The notes under the pieces: generated by a model | Seen by the model: only the letters and a program-made list of their open reading frames with translations | What the model was told of the DNA's origin: nothing | Databases searched by the model: none | Position numbers and translations under genes: made by a program | Assembly (NCBI GenBank): GCA_030427245.1 | Contig: JAUHXA010000021.1 | Location: forward strand, 35,019 to 99,018 | Length of the DNA: 64,000 bases | Direction of reading: 5' to 3' | Origin: Bacteroidia bacterium | GTDB lineage: Bacteria > Bacteroidota > Bacteroidia > Chitinophagales > UBA2359 | Shown: positions 37,501 through 44,149 of the stretch, in pieces | How positions within the stretch are numbered: the first letter of the stretch is position 1 | Layout of the letters: the number at the start of each line of letters is the position of its first letter

Positions 37501-37553
37501 TGGTCAGGCTTCCGTGGATGGAGAAAATAATCAACGTGGAATGGCAGGCATAG
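28551..37553 (+). CDS. Giant CIS tape-measure protein with about 13 repeats (Pvc14-like)
   Basis: A 3000-residue protein. Its N-terminus (LIKKHIFDIRMGNERKAPAI; EEIFNRFSNPNQLIRIDKLE) and last 170 residues (YVQNAGLVLIYPFLSRYFNF; PWGYTMVRLPWMEKIINVEW) are those of the CIS tape-measure family, which sets tail length. Between them I count 13 helical repeat units of roughly 150-260 residues. Each opens like IAYFLQYARLPEQIES, continues GLSFEELFVKLLEKQ, then ERLILQLSEKTLTQLLQILQ. The units are separated by low-complexity linkers, several containing palindromic DNA repeats. Units 10 and 11 are almost identical. Codon and base composition change from A/C-rich in the first third to G/T-rich in the last third. 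Tape-measure activity is inferred from family membership. Confidence 0.9.
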   Translation: MKHLIKKHIFDIRMGNERKAPAIQDRISEVFRQKLTTVIEEIFNRFSNPNQLIRIDKLELDLGKIGELYLEDELIRKISYQLPFALSEIIAKAELTSHKEGVEITSTTHSNLELLQFYLQNGALPWWHKSDSQSESIETIFQQLLTQKPRATATLLQKIGKQKTVQKRLMFQFSNELLEKVIRLLIPKYALSVNTYINKIQQQIQRQKLQNNITQTALKHQIYTFTLQYIFESDTLFTLTPFKTALKENLTAHFEFKSEESDALFEGLTEDTKTPNATQNLQSQLEILRYFLKEGRLPDWSYIHSKDSLEDVLSHLLDREPQRLLRFFRLINNPHQISQRIVYQFSKETVARLFDLLTHQQASFVHDYLHNLNKIYGFRSGQKPRMEENLKISIFSFFLQKNASFTPTSFNKHVSSQLLQKRIIAEKEVTEIFDLVTARTTNDKQQVETFYQNVSTNTQAPKHPNTTTNPNTQTQVSTQTPKHTSTLIETIEFFLENGRIPSNLQKNLKDLSFNQLFTKFLQEQSINLPSLLHQTFTHENRQKRLIQQLSEKLLRQIIQVLQPDFALQIQDFKEKILQYAQKKPEQSTSQTQYQYHQRSAILRYLLTTTNAVFDLADFEKEMTKRLQQEFGDSEELSNEEKQAVSKNQNTYRRFTKTSPPNPQTQLSTETPKHKRKHSNTKENTLVETIAYFLQYARLPEQIESQWQGLSFEELFVKLLEKQAQKVLPLLQNAAKTAEAQERLILQLSEKTLTQLLQILQPKYATFLQNFRSILQDLYSKEPQLFKTTNDPKILQWQYILAHLFTIQSIAFHPTTFIAKAIQYLAVEGNKSRKNFEIALQKLIQQQEKTSTQKNKNLQNITEALASAIELQKQRQQTPTATQTPPKHPNLTQSVAYFLLNQKRPSKTSPNIAGLSFEELMLQLLKEEPRQIPKLLQTTAENKNEQNTLIQYLSDATLTKLLEKLSSKTLYFAETLRQNLNKLQTLSPQIFTQESSPKKLQWQILLDYALQTPKPNFKEFSTQKITQLTTQNIKDRKEQAPTIEIIQKITQQKTVRTYDLPQAIGYFLRYDRLPKQVKKDIQGLSFEQLFTQLLQKQSRQILALLQQTAKEKTSQKRLIQHLSEKTLEEWVRTLHPNFEGFIATYRLSLQKLQQSKPQIFSRNPSPKMLQWQGIVAYLLNPSTTTSSSSFDTKTFTIQALQNIAPSSKEQQIAFMTELQRTVQQEIEARQYRFYPLGEILEDLVTGEGEKKDEKPNTYRRFSKTSLPNTQTPKHNYQPKPPNTEQNPNTQTQLSTQTQPKTLTESIAYFLQHARLPQNIESEWQGLTFEQLFVKLLETQALKVLPFLRIAARTTEAQERLVFQLSEETLVQLVEILQPQFATFIEEFRALMTRFYEKNGTLFQPINDLQVLQWQAILEYLLAPQTDEFYPTTFITKIIQRLSLKGKEAQQQFAETLQNFLLQQEKTIFYQVLSKHLSSAIALQSEAPPVAKRQPKKPLNIVQAIAYFLLNERLTDHVQDSIKIKGLSFEGLIQKWIQEHPEKVSFFLQRMKEDNTQQLVLIQHLSDGTLVKMLEKVDTKVIRWVEKLRRVLNKLQGQMPHFFAAYKSPRFLQWQLLIAFVLQKTKIDFDSFLAQKMEELTVENTLQEKELILQSLQKVLQKTADSENFNLPQSIGFFLRYERLPQKMEVSIEEKNFEALFTQFLQKQPRQVAPFLQQVLKEREQQTRLIHQLPEDTLRELVQTLQPNFAGFIETFRLAIQKLQQESKSIFQEDADGKELEWEGILTYLLEASTGEFDSKKFVVYSLRVILGQVKVSREIFLESLQEVVKVAIGKREMRFYPLGEVLDETVISDLRLVSGEETTNSLPRDLGGRRLTSDVLKQEFEGSEELIGDSLQMTDEEHDTYRRFSKTSLQTMEYFLEHGRLPERVEESIEGKSFGELFDQFLREEPRKVVPFLKAKAQTSIKQKRLIRALSEAILKEIVVRWQPDFAGFVETFRLAIQKLQQRKVGIWKGSKEGKILQWKGIFKYILEVSTGRFDTKDFTVRALQVIAPKGGLQKEEFLKSLKEVVQEGIDAKEYRFYPLGEVLGTIDGGRLTVDGGRLTTDGLEEEQEFGVSEESVDNGGGTVDGQEQDFEISEELVEDEEHDAQRLFSKTSLQTMEYFLEHGRLPERMEESIEGKSFEELFNRFLAEEPRKVIPFLKAKAQTGIKRERLIRALSELTLKEMVIKWQPDFAGFVETFRLAVKKLQQRKRGALKGRKEGKVLQWEGILKYLLETSTGRFDTKDFTVRALQVIAPKSGLQKEEFLKSLKEVVQEEIDAKEYRFYPLGEILAKLVIGDLRWVTGEETTDSLPQDLGGQRLTVDKEQEQEFGNLEESTDEEQDLNTQIQLPTQTQDPKTKRGKEEETEESRREWALEDLLVYFLEYGLLPKRMPRKWRNSTFEGLFVELLERSSKKTLPLLRKEVKANEAQERLIKQLSDKTLSQLLKVVLGTNVVFVEKFMMVLKDLYAADSTTFKVENSRMLQWRSVIAYLVEGDAGFDRLGFLAFAIRYLAKMSSRSAVELLAQIQAVVSQMEEADGVKVLKVSLQSLAKIAEVVFAVGREESDKEVIEQHSISTPMARELERIGLQLNEDDIFDMREVVNYLYGAKTQTAKYSKAKFERLFRELIETYPDTSKATLQTLLRDEDVLQKILKEFSDKTYQAIVALLQPSWAKRIEQYLKDLTVMFKAEVMRRELLWYLKDIDEFSFSLADFIHQVLNEVIDGDKEEYGRMLITTIQYLKITELTSKNDLREALSELKVKYDVRVGNIKPKGQKRQTSLDEKAKTKKTLLEETIYVQNAGLVLIYPFLSRYFNFLGMLEENKFKDEATANRAVLLLQYLATGFSKSPEHELILNKLLCGLPLDTPVPSEIEMTDKEKEISGQMLQAIIQNWKRLNNMTVDNFRGSFILRDGKLEESEKFWQLKVEKKAWDVLLKTLPWGYTMVRLPWMEKIINVEWQA
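29889..29917. repeat. Palindromic repeat copy a (in linker between repeats 2 and 3)
   Basis: A 29-bp imperfect palindrome, GTAGAGACGTTTTACC then AAAACGTTTCCAC. It is read in a different frame from the other four copies (product VETFYQNVST). Confidence 0.7.
30500..30528. repeat. Palindromic repeat copy b (linker between repeats 3 and 4)
   Basis: GTACAGACGTTTTACT followed by AAAACGTCTCCAC; encodes TYRRFTKTS. Followed by A/C-rich sequence resembling intergenic DNA. Confidence 0.75.
32318..32346. repeat. Palindromic repeat copy c (linker between repeats 6 and 7)
   Basis: GTACAGACGTTTTAGT followed by AAAACTTCTCTAC; encodes TYRRFSKTSL and is followed by a string of AAACAC units. Confidence 0.75.
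34098..34174 (+). repeat. 77-bp repeat with CCCCGAG hairpin, copy 1
   Basis: Almost the same sequence recurs at 35559-35635. Each copy contains a GC-rich stem with a two-base loop (34146-34161: CCCCGAG, AC, CTCGGGG) followed by GACGACTGAC-like sequence. The element encodes part of a linker in the tape-measure protein. Confidence 0.75.
34259..34287. repeat. Palindromic repeat copy d (linker between repeats 9 and 10)
   Basis: GTACAGACGTTTTAGT followed by AAAACGTCTCTAC, the best-matching palindrome; encodes TYRRFSKTSL. Confidence 0.8.
34818..34872 (+). repeat. Short tandem repeats of GACGGTGGAC / GACGACTGAC type
   Basis: A run of about five 10-bp-like units in the linker after repeat 10, translated as repeats of GGRLTVD. 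It resembles simple intergenic repeats kept in frame. Confidence 0.7.
34994..35022. repeat. Palindromic repeat copy e (linker between repeats 10 and 11)
   Basis: GCAGAGACTTTTTAGT followed by AAAACGTCTCTAC; encodes AQRLFSKTSL. It differs from copy d mainly in the left arm. Confidence 0.75.
35559..35635 (+). repeat. 77-bp repeat with CCCCGAG hairpin, copy 2
   Basis: Second copy, with one mismatch in the stem (35607-35622). It lies after repeat 11 of the tape-measure gene. Confidence 0.75.
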
Positions 37554-38896
37554 ACCCCTTGATGAGAAATGCAGAAGTATTGAGCTATGAATTGAAGTGG
37601 CTGGCAAATGTATTGAAGCACCGCTTTGAGGTTTATACAGGTCAGGAGTCAGAATATGAAAGCATTTATCAAGTACCTTGTATTGATATTCAAGCAGACC
37701 GCTCTCCTTATGAGGGTATTGTGACCTTCTACAACATGAGTAAACCCGAACGGTTGGTTTTGTTGTTGGCTTTGGCTCCGCATATTTCGCCCGAAATATT
37801 GGATGTGTTTTTTACGGCAAATCCAACTTACAACCGCCCTGCAACAGAGTTTGGAGGAATTCGGGGACAAAACCACATTGGTTTTTTGCCGACAGGTGAA
37901 ACGGTGGCTTTTGTGCTCGGCGGCAACAATTTGACTGCACGATTTCAGGTGATGGAATTGTTTGACGACAATCACTTTTTTGCACAACACAACATGGTCA
38001 CGCTTGACTTACCTCAAAAAGACGAGCCTCAATTGAGTGGTGCTTTGAAGATTGCGACCGAATATTTGAGCTATTTCACTACAGGCAAAAAATACATTCC
38101 CAAATTCAGCAGTGAGTTTCCCGCCAAACACCTCACCACAAAATTGGAGTGGAAAGATTTGATTTTAGACGATTTTGTGATTCACGATGTGATGGAAATT
38201 CAGGCATGGATTGATCACCGACAGACGATTATGGAGGATTGGGGATTGGGAAACAAAATCAAGGCGGGTTATCGAACTTTGTTTTATGGACCTCCGGGGA
38301 CAGGAAAAACGCTGACAGCTACACTGTTAGGAAAAGCAACGGGCTTGGATGTGTATCGGATTGACCTCTCCAAAATGATTTCTAAATACATCGGGGAAAC
38401 AGAAAAAAACCTCGCCAAGATTTTTGACCAAGCAGCAAACAAGGACTGGATTTTGTTTTTTGACGAAGCGGATGCACTATTTGGCAAGCGAACTCAAACG
38501 CGTGATTCTAAAGACCGTCATGCCAATCAACAAGTGGCGTATTTGCTCCAACGGATTGAAGATTTTCCAGGAGTGGTGATTTTGGCAACCAACTTGAAGG
38601 CGAACTTAGATGATGCGTTTTCACGCCGTTTTCAGAGCATGATTTATTTTGCAGCACCCAATGTCGACCAGCGATTCCGTTTGTGGAAAAATGCTTTTTC
38701 TGAAAAAAGTGTCCTCTCGGAAGATATTGATTTGTATGAGATTGCCCGCACTTATAAAATTACAGGCGGGGCAATTATCAATGTGTTGAGACACTGTTCT
38801 TTGGCAGCTCTTCGACGGGGCAGTAATGTGATTTTGATGGAGGATATTTTGACAGGGATTCGGCGGGAGTATGCAAAAGAAGGGAAAACGGTTTAG
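37541..38896 (+). CDS. AAA+ ATPase of the CIS (Pvc15-like)
   Basis: A 451-residue protein from the ATG at 37541, which overlaps the end of the tape-measure gene by 13 bases and gives the usual N-terminus (MAGIDPLMRNAEVLSYELKW). The much longer open frame upstream is only an overlap with the previous gene. The ATPase core has Walker A GPPGTGKT (250-257), Walker B ILFFDEAD (304-311), sensor ILATN and an arginine pair in DDAFSRRFQ. The CIS ATPase is thought to help assembly or cargo loading and is absent from the mature particle. It is the last recognisable CIS gene, and the overlap suggests translational coupling with the tape-measure gene. Confidence 0.93.
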   Translation: MAGIDPLMRNAEVLSYELKWLANVLKHRFEVYTGQESEYESIYQVPCIDIQADRSPYEGIVTFYNMSKPERLVLLLALAPHISPEILDVFFTANPTYNRPATEFGGIRGQNHIGFLPTGETVAFVLGGNNLTARFQVMELFDDNHFFAQHNMVTLDLPQKDEPQLSGALKIATEYLSYFTTGKKYIPKFSSEFPAKHLTTKLEWKDLILDDFVIHDVMEIQAWIDHRQTIMEDWGLGNKIKAGYRTLFYGPPGTGKTLTATLLGKATGLDVYRIDLSKMISKYIGETEKNLAKIFDQAANKDWILFFDEADALFGKRTQTRDSKDRHANQQVAYLLQRIEDFPGVVILATNLKANLDDAFSRRFQSMIYFAAPNVDQRFRLWKNAFSEKSVLSEDIDLYEIARTYKITGGAIINVLRHCSLAALRRGSNVILMEDILTGIRREYAKEGKTV

Positions 38897-38945
38897 GAAA
38901 TTCCACTTCAAAATCATAATACAAACTTATTTTAAGAATCTTTGT

Positions 38946-38953
38946 TATTTTTG
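38946..38953 (+). promoter_or_regulatory. Possible Bacteroidota -7 element
   Basis: TATTTTTG fits the TAnnTTTG consensus, 26 bases before the ATG at 38980. No clear TTTG -33 box is seen at the usual distance. Confidence 0.3.
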
Positions 38954-38979
38954 AGTCGTTTTAATCCAAAAAACCCAAC

Positions 38980-39843
38980 ATGAAAAAGACATTCTTATTC
39001 CTACTATTCATTGCTTCTACAAACTTATTCACTCGCTGCAATGCTCCCGATTCAAACTCCAATACTATCAACAACGAGGCTCCTACTCCTTCTGCCAAAC
39101 AAGTAGCCCTTCAAGATTCTATTCAGCCTATTGATGCCGACCCAAACGACTTCAAACCAAGCGAATGTGAGTTGTTTTTTGACGAAGTGTTAATTTATAA
39201 ATTCACCGAAAAGAACGGAACCTCAGAACATTGGATTTACTTCAATCCCAAAACACAATACCTCCTCTATACTCCACAAGACGAAATGGTCAGTGCCATA
39301 GTGAGCCATACGGACGGTTCTTATTGGATTTTTGGAGACGATGGACACGGAAAAAAAACGGCGAGTAAACAGTACATTGATGAAGTAGCAGACGAACGAC
39401 TCTATGAAGTCGATGCCGAATACCCCAGCTCGAATCGCTATATTACCTACACACCTACCAACGAACAGTGGGATTTTAAAGACGAAATCGGTGTCCTGAA
39501 GTCCGTCCTATCCGATGGTTACCAAATAAAAGACCGTGAATCCGCCGAACCTGGCAGCCTTTATTTAACCACCCAAATTCCTATCAAAAATACCTATCAG
39601 CTCTATGGTTTTGCCAAAATTGAAGGTGATTCAAAATTGCCCTGGGTACTGAATGGCATTGGCGAATTCAGCAAACAACAACTACTGACCAAATACGAAC
39701 AGAAATCCAAATATGGAGACCTGTCATTGGAATTGACCTCTTATTCCTTCAATACTTACTATCTGAATGTGTGTGATTACACCTATTATGAGCAGACGGA
39801 TGATGGTTTTGTGGAGGTTGGGAATCCGTTTGTGGCAGAGTAA
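38980..39843 (+). CDS. Putative lipoprotein, function unknown
   Basis: A 287-residue exported protein. MKKTFLFLLFIASTNLFTRC has a charged start, a hydrophobic core and a cysteine at residue 20 that could be lipidated under the permissive Bacteroidota lipobox. A Ser/Asn/Thr-rich spacer follows, then a mainly beta domain with repeated aromatic segments (HWIYFNPKTQYLLYTPQDEM; SYWIFGDDGHGKKTASKQYI). Family not recognised. It is 83 bases after the ATPase gene but has its own promoter-like element, so I do not count it as a CIS gene or cargo. Confidence 0.7.
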   Translation: MKKTFLFLLFIASTNLFTRCNAPDSNSNTINNEAPTPSAKQVALQDSIQPIDADPNDFKPSECELFFDEVLIYKFTEKNGTSEHWIYFNPKTQYLLYTPQDEMVSAIVSHTDGSYWIFGDDGHGKKTASKQYIDEVADERLYEVDAEYPSSNRYITYTPTNEQWDFKDEIGVLKSVLSDGYQIKDRESAEPGSLYLTTQIPIKNTYQLYGFAKIEGDSKLPWVLNGIGEFSKQQLLTKYEQKSKYGDLSLELTSYSFNTYYLNVCDYTYYEQTDDGFVEVGNPFVAE

Positions 39844-39947
39844 GGCAAAAAGGTGTATTTAGCTAATTTTTCCTTCACACAATTCAGAGAAACAACTGCC
39901 CAAGAGAGGTTTGTGAAAACTGTTTTCAAGTGATTCCAAACAGTCCA

Positions 39948-41192
39948 TTAATTATCGGTGCCTGTCTGCTCCTTTGAAATCATATTAATTCCCATAAAAA
40001 TAAACAAGGTACAAAACGCACTCCCGATTTGCACTTCAATCGTATGTTCGACCAAAAAAGACGACAAAACAATGAGGTAGAGAGACGCAAATTGAGCATT
40101 TCGATAAGCCCGTTTGTAAAAAAGAGGATATAAAAACAAAACCATGAAAACAAGCAAGCCAATTGTCCCGACCCCCAACCAAACGAATAAGTACTGATTG
40201 TGTGGAATGATGCCCAAATTGGCAATAGGAGGGTAATGTTTCTCCAAATAAGCTGTCGTCACATCCTGCACCTCCCCGATTCCTACACCAATCAGCCAGT
40301 GTTTAGATCCCTCGACTATAGCTGCTTCAATCGTAGCAATCCGCTTAGAGTCCGAAAGCGTAGCCAGTCGATCATTCTTTTTGAATCGCTTTAGGTTATA
40401 GACTGTATAGCCAACCTTGTTTTGAAGCGTAGGAATAAAATAAAAAGCAGAGGCGGCAAAAGCAAGCAAAAAAACGGCAATTCCTATTCCAACCCAATAC
40501 TTTTTGCTGCGAATAATATAACGAACAAATTGATATATCAACACCACATACAAGGCCAACAAACCACTCCTAACCGCCAGAATATGAAGGAACACGAATA
40601 GAAACAAAGTCAAAACCAGTACAGCAACTTTCTCTTGTTGAAAACGCACGAAAAACGACTTTTCTAAAAAATACAAACCCAATGCAAAAGAATAGACCGT
40701 CATCAAACTGAATCGGATGTGGTGAACAGGAGTAGGCAAAACATTCCCTGCTCGATAAGCTTCGTTGAGGTTTTGAAAATCGGTAAGGTAAATACCCAAA
40801 ATCCCTATACATATTGCTGCAATCAACCAAAAAAATGCGTAGAGAAGATGCTGATAATCCTTGTACTTTAAGTTTTGCAGAGCTGCAAAACCAAACGGAA
40901 GAGCCAAAAAAGGAAGTTTCATTCGGACTCTATCCACCCAGTAAACCAAGTTTTCGGACCATAAGCCCGATATCAGATAGAGGAAAAAAATACCTAACAG
41001 TGCTAAAAGCGCCTTGTTTTGGAGGAGGTTTTGGATGTTTTTTTTAGGGTGAAGACTTAACACAGCCCTTCCTCCTAAGGTAATCATACCAATACTCATC
41101 AATGCTCGGTAAGAAACCAAACCCAACATAATCAACACACAGGCAAAAATTCCCACATAACGCTGGTCTAAAAAACCTAAAATTTTCTTCAA
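39948..41192 (-). CDS. O-antigen ligase / polymerase family membrane protein
   Basis: A 414-residue protein with about 11 membrane spans and one larger hydrophilic loop between the eighth and ninth. That loop holds the Wzy_C-type signature (LATLSDSKRIATIEAAIVEG; KHWLIGVGIGEVQDV; IPHNQYLFVWLGVGTIGLLV). It should transfer or polymerise lipid-linked O-antigen or exopolysaccharide repeats at the periplasmic face. There are no glycosyltransferase neighbours, so its sugar substrate cannot be inferred. Confidence 0.85.
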   Translation of the reverse strand: MKKILGFLDQRYVGIFACVLIMLGLVSYRALMSIGMITLGGRAVLSLHPKKNIQNLLQNKALLALLGIFFLYLISGLWSENLVYWVDRVRMKLPFLALPFGFAALQNLKYKDYQHLLYAFFWLIAAICIGILGIYLTDFQNLNEAYRAGNVLPTPVHHIRFSLMTVYSFALGLYFLEKSFFVRFQQEKVAVLVLTLFLFVFLHILAVRSGLLALYVVLIYQFVRYIIRSKKYWVGIGIAVFLLAFAASAFYFIPTLQNKVGYTVYNLKRFKKNDRLATLSDSKRIATIEAAIVEGSKHWLIGVGIGEVQDVTTAYLEKHYPPIANLGIIPHNQYLFVWLGVGTIGLLVFMVLFLYPLFYKRAYRNAQFASLYLIVLSSFLVEHTIEVQIGSAFCTLFIFMGINMISKEQTGTDN

Positions 41193-41518
41193 AAATCATT
41201 CATCATTTAGTGTAGCATCATATAAGTAACGGTAAAAAAAAATTCTGCTACATAGTCCATCAATACTAAAACACATTAGCCCACTTTCTTCCAATACCAG
41301 AAAAGTCCATTTTTTTGATATACATAATCGCTACACCTGCACAATTGAGGAAGTAGATGAGCAAATTTATAAAATAATCATTCATTCACACCTCTTTAAG
41401 AGAATTTCATTTTTATCAAAAAAAAAGTTAACCAAAATGTCATTTTTTCGTAAAAAAACAAAACAACTAATTTATTTTCCAAATTAATAGAATCGTTTTT
41501 CACACAAGAAGCACACAG
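41193..41518. other. AT-rich intergenic region between divergent genes
   Basis: This 326-base stretch separates two divergently transcribed genes and must contain both promoters. I see long A and T runs but no convincing -33/-7 pair, hairpin or small ORF. Confidence 0.5.
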
Positions 41519-42403
41519 ATGATTGCCCAAACAAGTTTAACCTATAAAAGCCTCCATTTGATGCCCAGCATAGAAAACAATGATTTCTATGCTGAGGTAA
41601 GTTTTCTTAGTTTTTTATTTCCTTTAGGAGAAATAGGAAGCATAGATTTAAAACAAGCAAAGATTCTCTTAATCGGAACAGCTATCAACCAACATACCCT
41701 GTCCTTTTTACTCCAATCTTGGAACGCAAAAGTAGAAATAGCATCTGATGGTTTGATGGCTCTCGAAAAAATCTATTTCAACCAATACGACTTAATATTC
41801 ATGAATTTGGAAATGGATATAATGGATGGATGGGCAACCGCCAAATTCATTCGACAACGCTTAAATCTACAAATGCCACTCATTGCCCTCACCAATATCA
41901 TTCAGCAAATAGATAGCGAGACCTTAACAAAAGCAGGGTTCAATGGGCATTTATCCCAACCGATTTATACTTCATCACTTTTTCAGTTGCTTCACACCCT
42001 CCAAATAGAGGCCTTATTTACCAAACAATCCAACAATAAACAAAAGATTTCATGTATTGATATTGATTTTATCAAAAAAATAGCCAACAACGACCTTTCC
42101 TTTGTTCGGGACATCATCCACCTTTTTGAAGAACACACTAGTGAGGTAATCCAACAATTGCCCTTATTGCATACCAATCATCAAGCCAAAGGATTGAATG
42201 CCTTGGTTCACAAATACAAATCTTCTGCAAACAATGTTGGTAACAAAAAACTCTATCAACTCTGCAACCAAATGGAAAAAGAAACCCAAAAGAACGAACC
42301 TCAATGGCACGAAATAGAACAACAATGCAATTCACTGCTCCCTGAATGTCAAAAAATCCTCTCAGAGATTCCTTTTGTTTTGCAGAAGTTAGAAGCAGCT
42401 TAG
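41519..42403 (+). CDS. Degenerate receiver domain fused to an Hpt domain
   Basis: A 294-residue protein. Residues 45-162 have the full receiver fold (AKILLIGTAINQHTLSFLL; QYDLIFMNLEMDIMDGWATA; ALTNIIQQIDSETLTKAGF). The phosphoacceptor Asp is Asn96, the conserved Lys is Gln147 (LSQPIY), and the N-terminal acidic pair is replaced (LIGTA). Residues 180-290 form an Hpt helical bundle with the phosphorylatable His at 231 (NALVHKYKSSANNVGNKKL). The receiver should not be phosphorylated in the ordinary way, while the Hpt may be. It may act as a docking adaptor for a phosphorelay. The kinase partner is not in this window. Confidence 0.8.
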   Translation: MIAQTSLTYKSLHLMPSIENNDFYAEVSFLSFLFPLGEIGSIDLKQAKILLIGTAINQHTLSFLLQSWNAKVEIASDGLMALEKIYFNQYDLIFMNLEMDIMDGWATAKFIRQRLNLQMPLIALTNIIQQIDSETLTKAGFNGHLSQPIYTSSLFQLLHTLQIEALFTKQSNNKQKISCIDIDFIKKIANNDLSFVRDIIHLFEEHTSEVIQQLPLLHTNHQAKGLNALVHKYKSSANNVGNKKLYQLCNQMEKETQKNEPQWHEIEQQCNSLLPECQKILSEIPFVLQKLEAA

Positions 42404-42446
42404 AAAACGGAGAAGCATTTTTTTACTCTTACTAAATAAAAAAATG

Positions 42447-42454
42447 CATCTTTG
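42447..42454 (+). promoter_or_regulatory. Possible -7 element
   Basis: CATCTTTG is one base from TAnnTTTG, 34 bases before the decarboxylase ATG, within a typical ATGCATCTTTGCC context. Confidence 0.3.
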
Positions 42455-42488
42455 CCACCTTCAATTTTCTATTAGAACACGGTAAAAG

Positions 42489-43973
42489 ATGGCAAACGAA
42501 AATTCTCTCCACACCTCCAAAAATCGAAAAGGCCTTGATTCGTCACTTTCAGAATTTAGCCAACAACTGTCCAAAGCTTGTGAGGTCGTTTTAGACCGCT
42601 TCAAAAACTTAGACGATGCCAAAGCCTATTCTGGTTTCTCTCCTGACACTGTTGAAGCTTGGTTTGATGAAAGTTTGCCCCACACAGGCATGGACTTTGA
42701 CGAATTACTTACATTCATCAAAGAAAAAGTGGTCGACACTGCCACCCTAAACATCGGTCCCTACATGTATGCCTACGTCATGACAGGCGGCAATCAAATC
42801 TCCATCATTGCAGAACTCTTGGCAACCACCATCAACCAAAATGTCGGAAAATGGCACTTAGCCCCCAGTATCAGTGAGCTGGAAAAAAGAGTCGTCAATT
42901 GGGGAGCAGAATTTGTGGGTTATCCTTCAACAGCAGGCGGTGTGTTGGTCAGTGGCGGTTCGGCTGCAAATTTGACCTCCTTAACCGTTGCCCGAAACCT
43001 GTTTTTGGAACAAGCAGATGTTCGCCGAAAAGGCTTATTTGATCTCCCTTCTTTGCGTGTCTATGCTTCAACAGAAGTACATGGCTGTGTCGACAAATCC
43101 GTAGAATTTTTAGGCATTGGCAGCGACAACCTCCAAAAAATCAGCACTAACGACGATTTCGCCATCAATTTGACAGAACTTGTTGAACGTATTGAAGCAG
43201 ATCTATCGGCAGGTCATTGCCCTTTTTGCATCGTAGGAAACGCAGGAACCGTCAATACGGGAGCAATAGACGATTTGGAAAAGTTGGCAGAAATTGCCCA
43301 AAAGTACAAAATGTGGTTTCATGTAGATGGAGCCTATGGCGGATTGGCAGCAGCCGTTGAAGACCGAAAACCATTCTTCAAAGGAATGGAAAAAGCAGAT
43401 TCACTCGCTTTGGATTTTCACAAATGGCTCTACCAACCTTTTGAAGGAGGCTGTGCTTTGATAAAAGATTGGAACACCTTGCACAAAAGTTTTTACACAG
43501 AAGCCTCCTATCTTTCAAGCGACAAACAAAACGATGGACGTTTAGACTTCAATGAATACGGTTTTCAACTATCCCGAAACGCCAAGTCTCTCAAAATTTA
43601 CATGACCTTCAAAGCCTTCGGCGCCGACCGACTCCGAAACACCATTGCAGAAGATATCGAAAATACCCGTTATTTGGCAAATTTAGTTGAAGAAGCATCC
43701 GACTTTAGATTGTCCTCCAAAGTCATTTTGGGAATCGTCTGTTTTCAGTTTTTGGGCACAGGCGATGGCAGTGAAGCAGATGCGGATTACATCAACCAAC
43801 TCAACCGCAAAATCATTCCTGCTTTGGAGCGAGATGGGCGAATGTTCATTGCAGGAACAACGCTGAAAGGGCAATCGGTGATTCGGGCTTGTTTGATCAA
43901 TCATCGGCAGCAGCCCAAGCATTTGAAACGTTTATTGGAAGTGATTCGGGAGGTGGGAGATGAATTGAAATAG
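42489..43973 (+). CDS. Group II PLP-dependent amino acid decarboxylase
   Basis: A 494-residue enzyme of the aromatic-L-amino-acid / glutamate-type decarboxylase family. It shows WGAEFVGYPSTAGGVLVSGG, CIVGNAGTVNTGAIDDLEKL, HVDGAYGGLAAA (the Asp that contacts the pyridine nitrogen) and ALDFHKWLYQPFEGGCAL, where Lys forms the Schiff base with PLP. Full length for the family. The substrate (aromatic amino acid, 2,4-diaminobutyrate or other) cannot be chosen from motifs alone. It stands alone after the receiver-Hpt gene, 85 bases away. A TTTG-type -7 box lies upstream. Confidence 0.92.
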   Translation: MANENSLHTSKNRKGLDSSLSEFSQQLSKACEVVLDRFKNLDDAKAYSGFSPDTVEAWFDESLPHTGMDFDELLTFIKEKVVDTATLNIGPYMYAYVMTGGNQISIIAELLATTINQNVGKWHLAPSISELEKRVVNWGAEFVGYPSTAGGVLVSGGSAANLTSLTVARNLFLEQADVRRKGLFDLPSLRVYASTEVHGCVDKSVEFLGIGSDNLQKISTNDDFAINLTELVERIEADLSAGHCPFCIVGNAGTVNTGAIDDLEKLAEIAQKYKMWFHVDGAYGGLAAAVEDRKPFFKGMEKADSLALDFHKWLYQPFEGGCALIKDWNTLHKSFYTEASYLSSDKQNDGRLDFNEYGFQLSRNAKSLKIYMTFKAFGADRLRNTIAEDIENTRYLANLVEEASDFRLSSKVILGIVCFQFLGTGDGSEADADYINQLNRKIIPALERDGRMFIAGTTLKGQSVIRACLINHRQQPKHLKRLLEVIREVGDELK

Positions 43974-44149
43974 ATTGAAATGAAGTTGAGATAGGGTTGA
44001 AATAAAGAATCAGTGGAGAATGTCGCCAACATCCAACGGATTTGGCGACATTCGAAACGACAAAGGAACAAAAAGCTAAAAAACAGTGTTGGGGTTTTTA
44101 TACACATTCATTTCCTTCAATATGCAATTCTAACAAACCTCATTCTACT

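Noticed and set aside
37247..37540. Longer N-terminus of the CIS ATPase
   Set aside because: The extra 98 residues overlap the tape-measure gene and have no ATPase-family character; 37541 gives the normal start.
9911..38896. Prophage
   Set aside because: No capsid, portal, terminase, lysis or integrase gene; the layout is that of a Pvc/Afp-type CIS.
9911..38896. Canonical type VI secretion system
   Set aside because: No TssJ, TssL, TssM or ClpV; the sheath is a single phage-like protein and a tape measure, DUF4255 cap and CIS-type ATPase are present.
38980..39843. CIS cargo effector
   Set aside because: It has a lipoprotein-type signal and its own promoter-like element, and shows no toxin motif.
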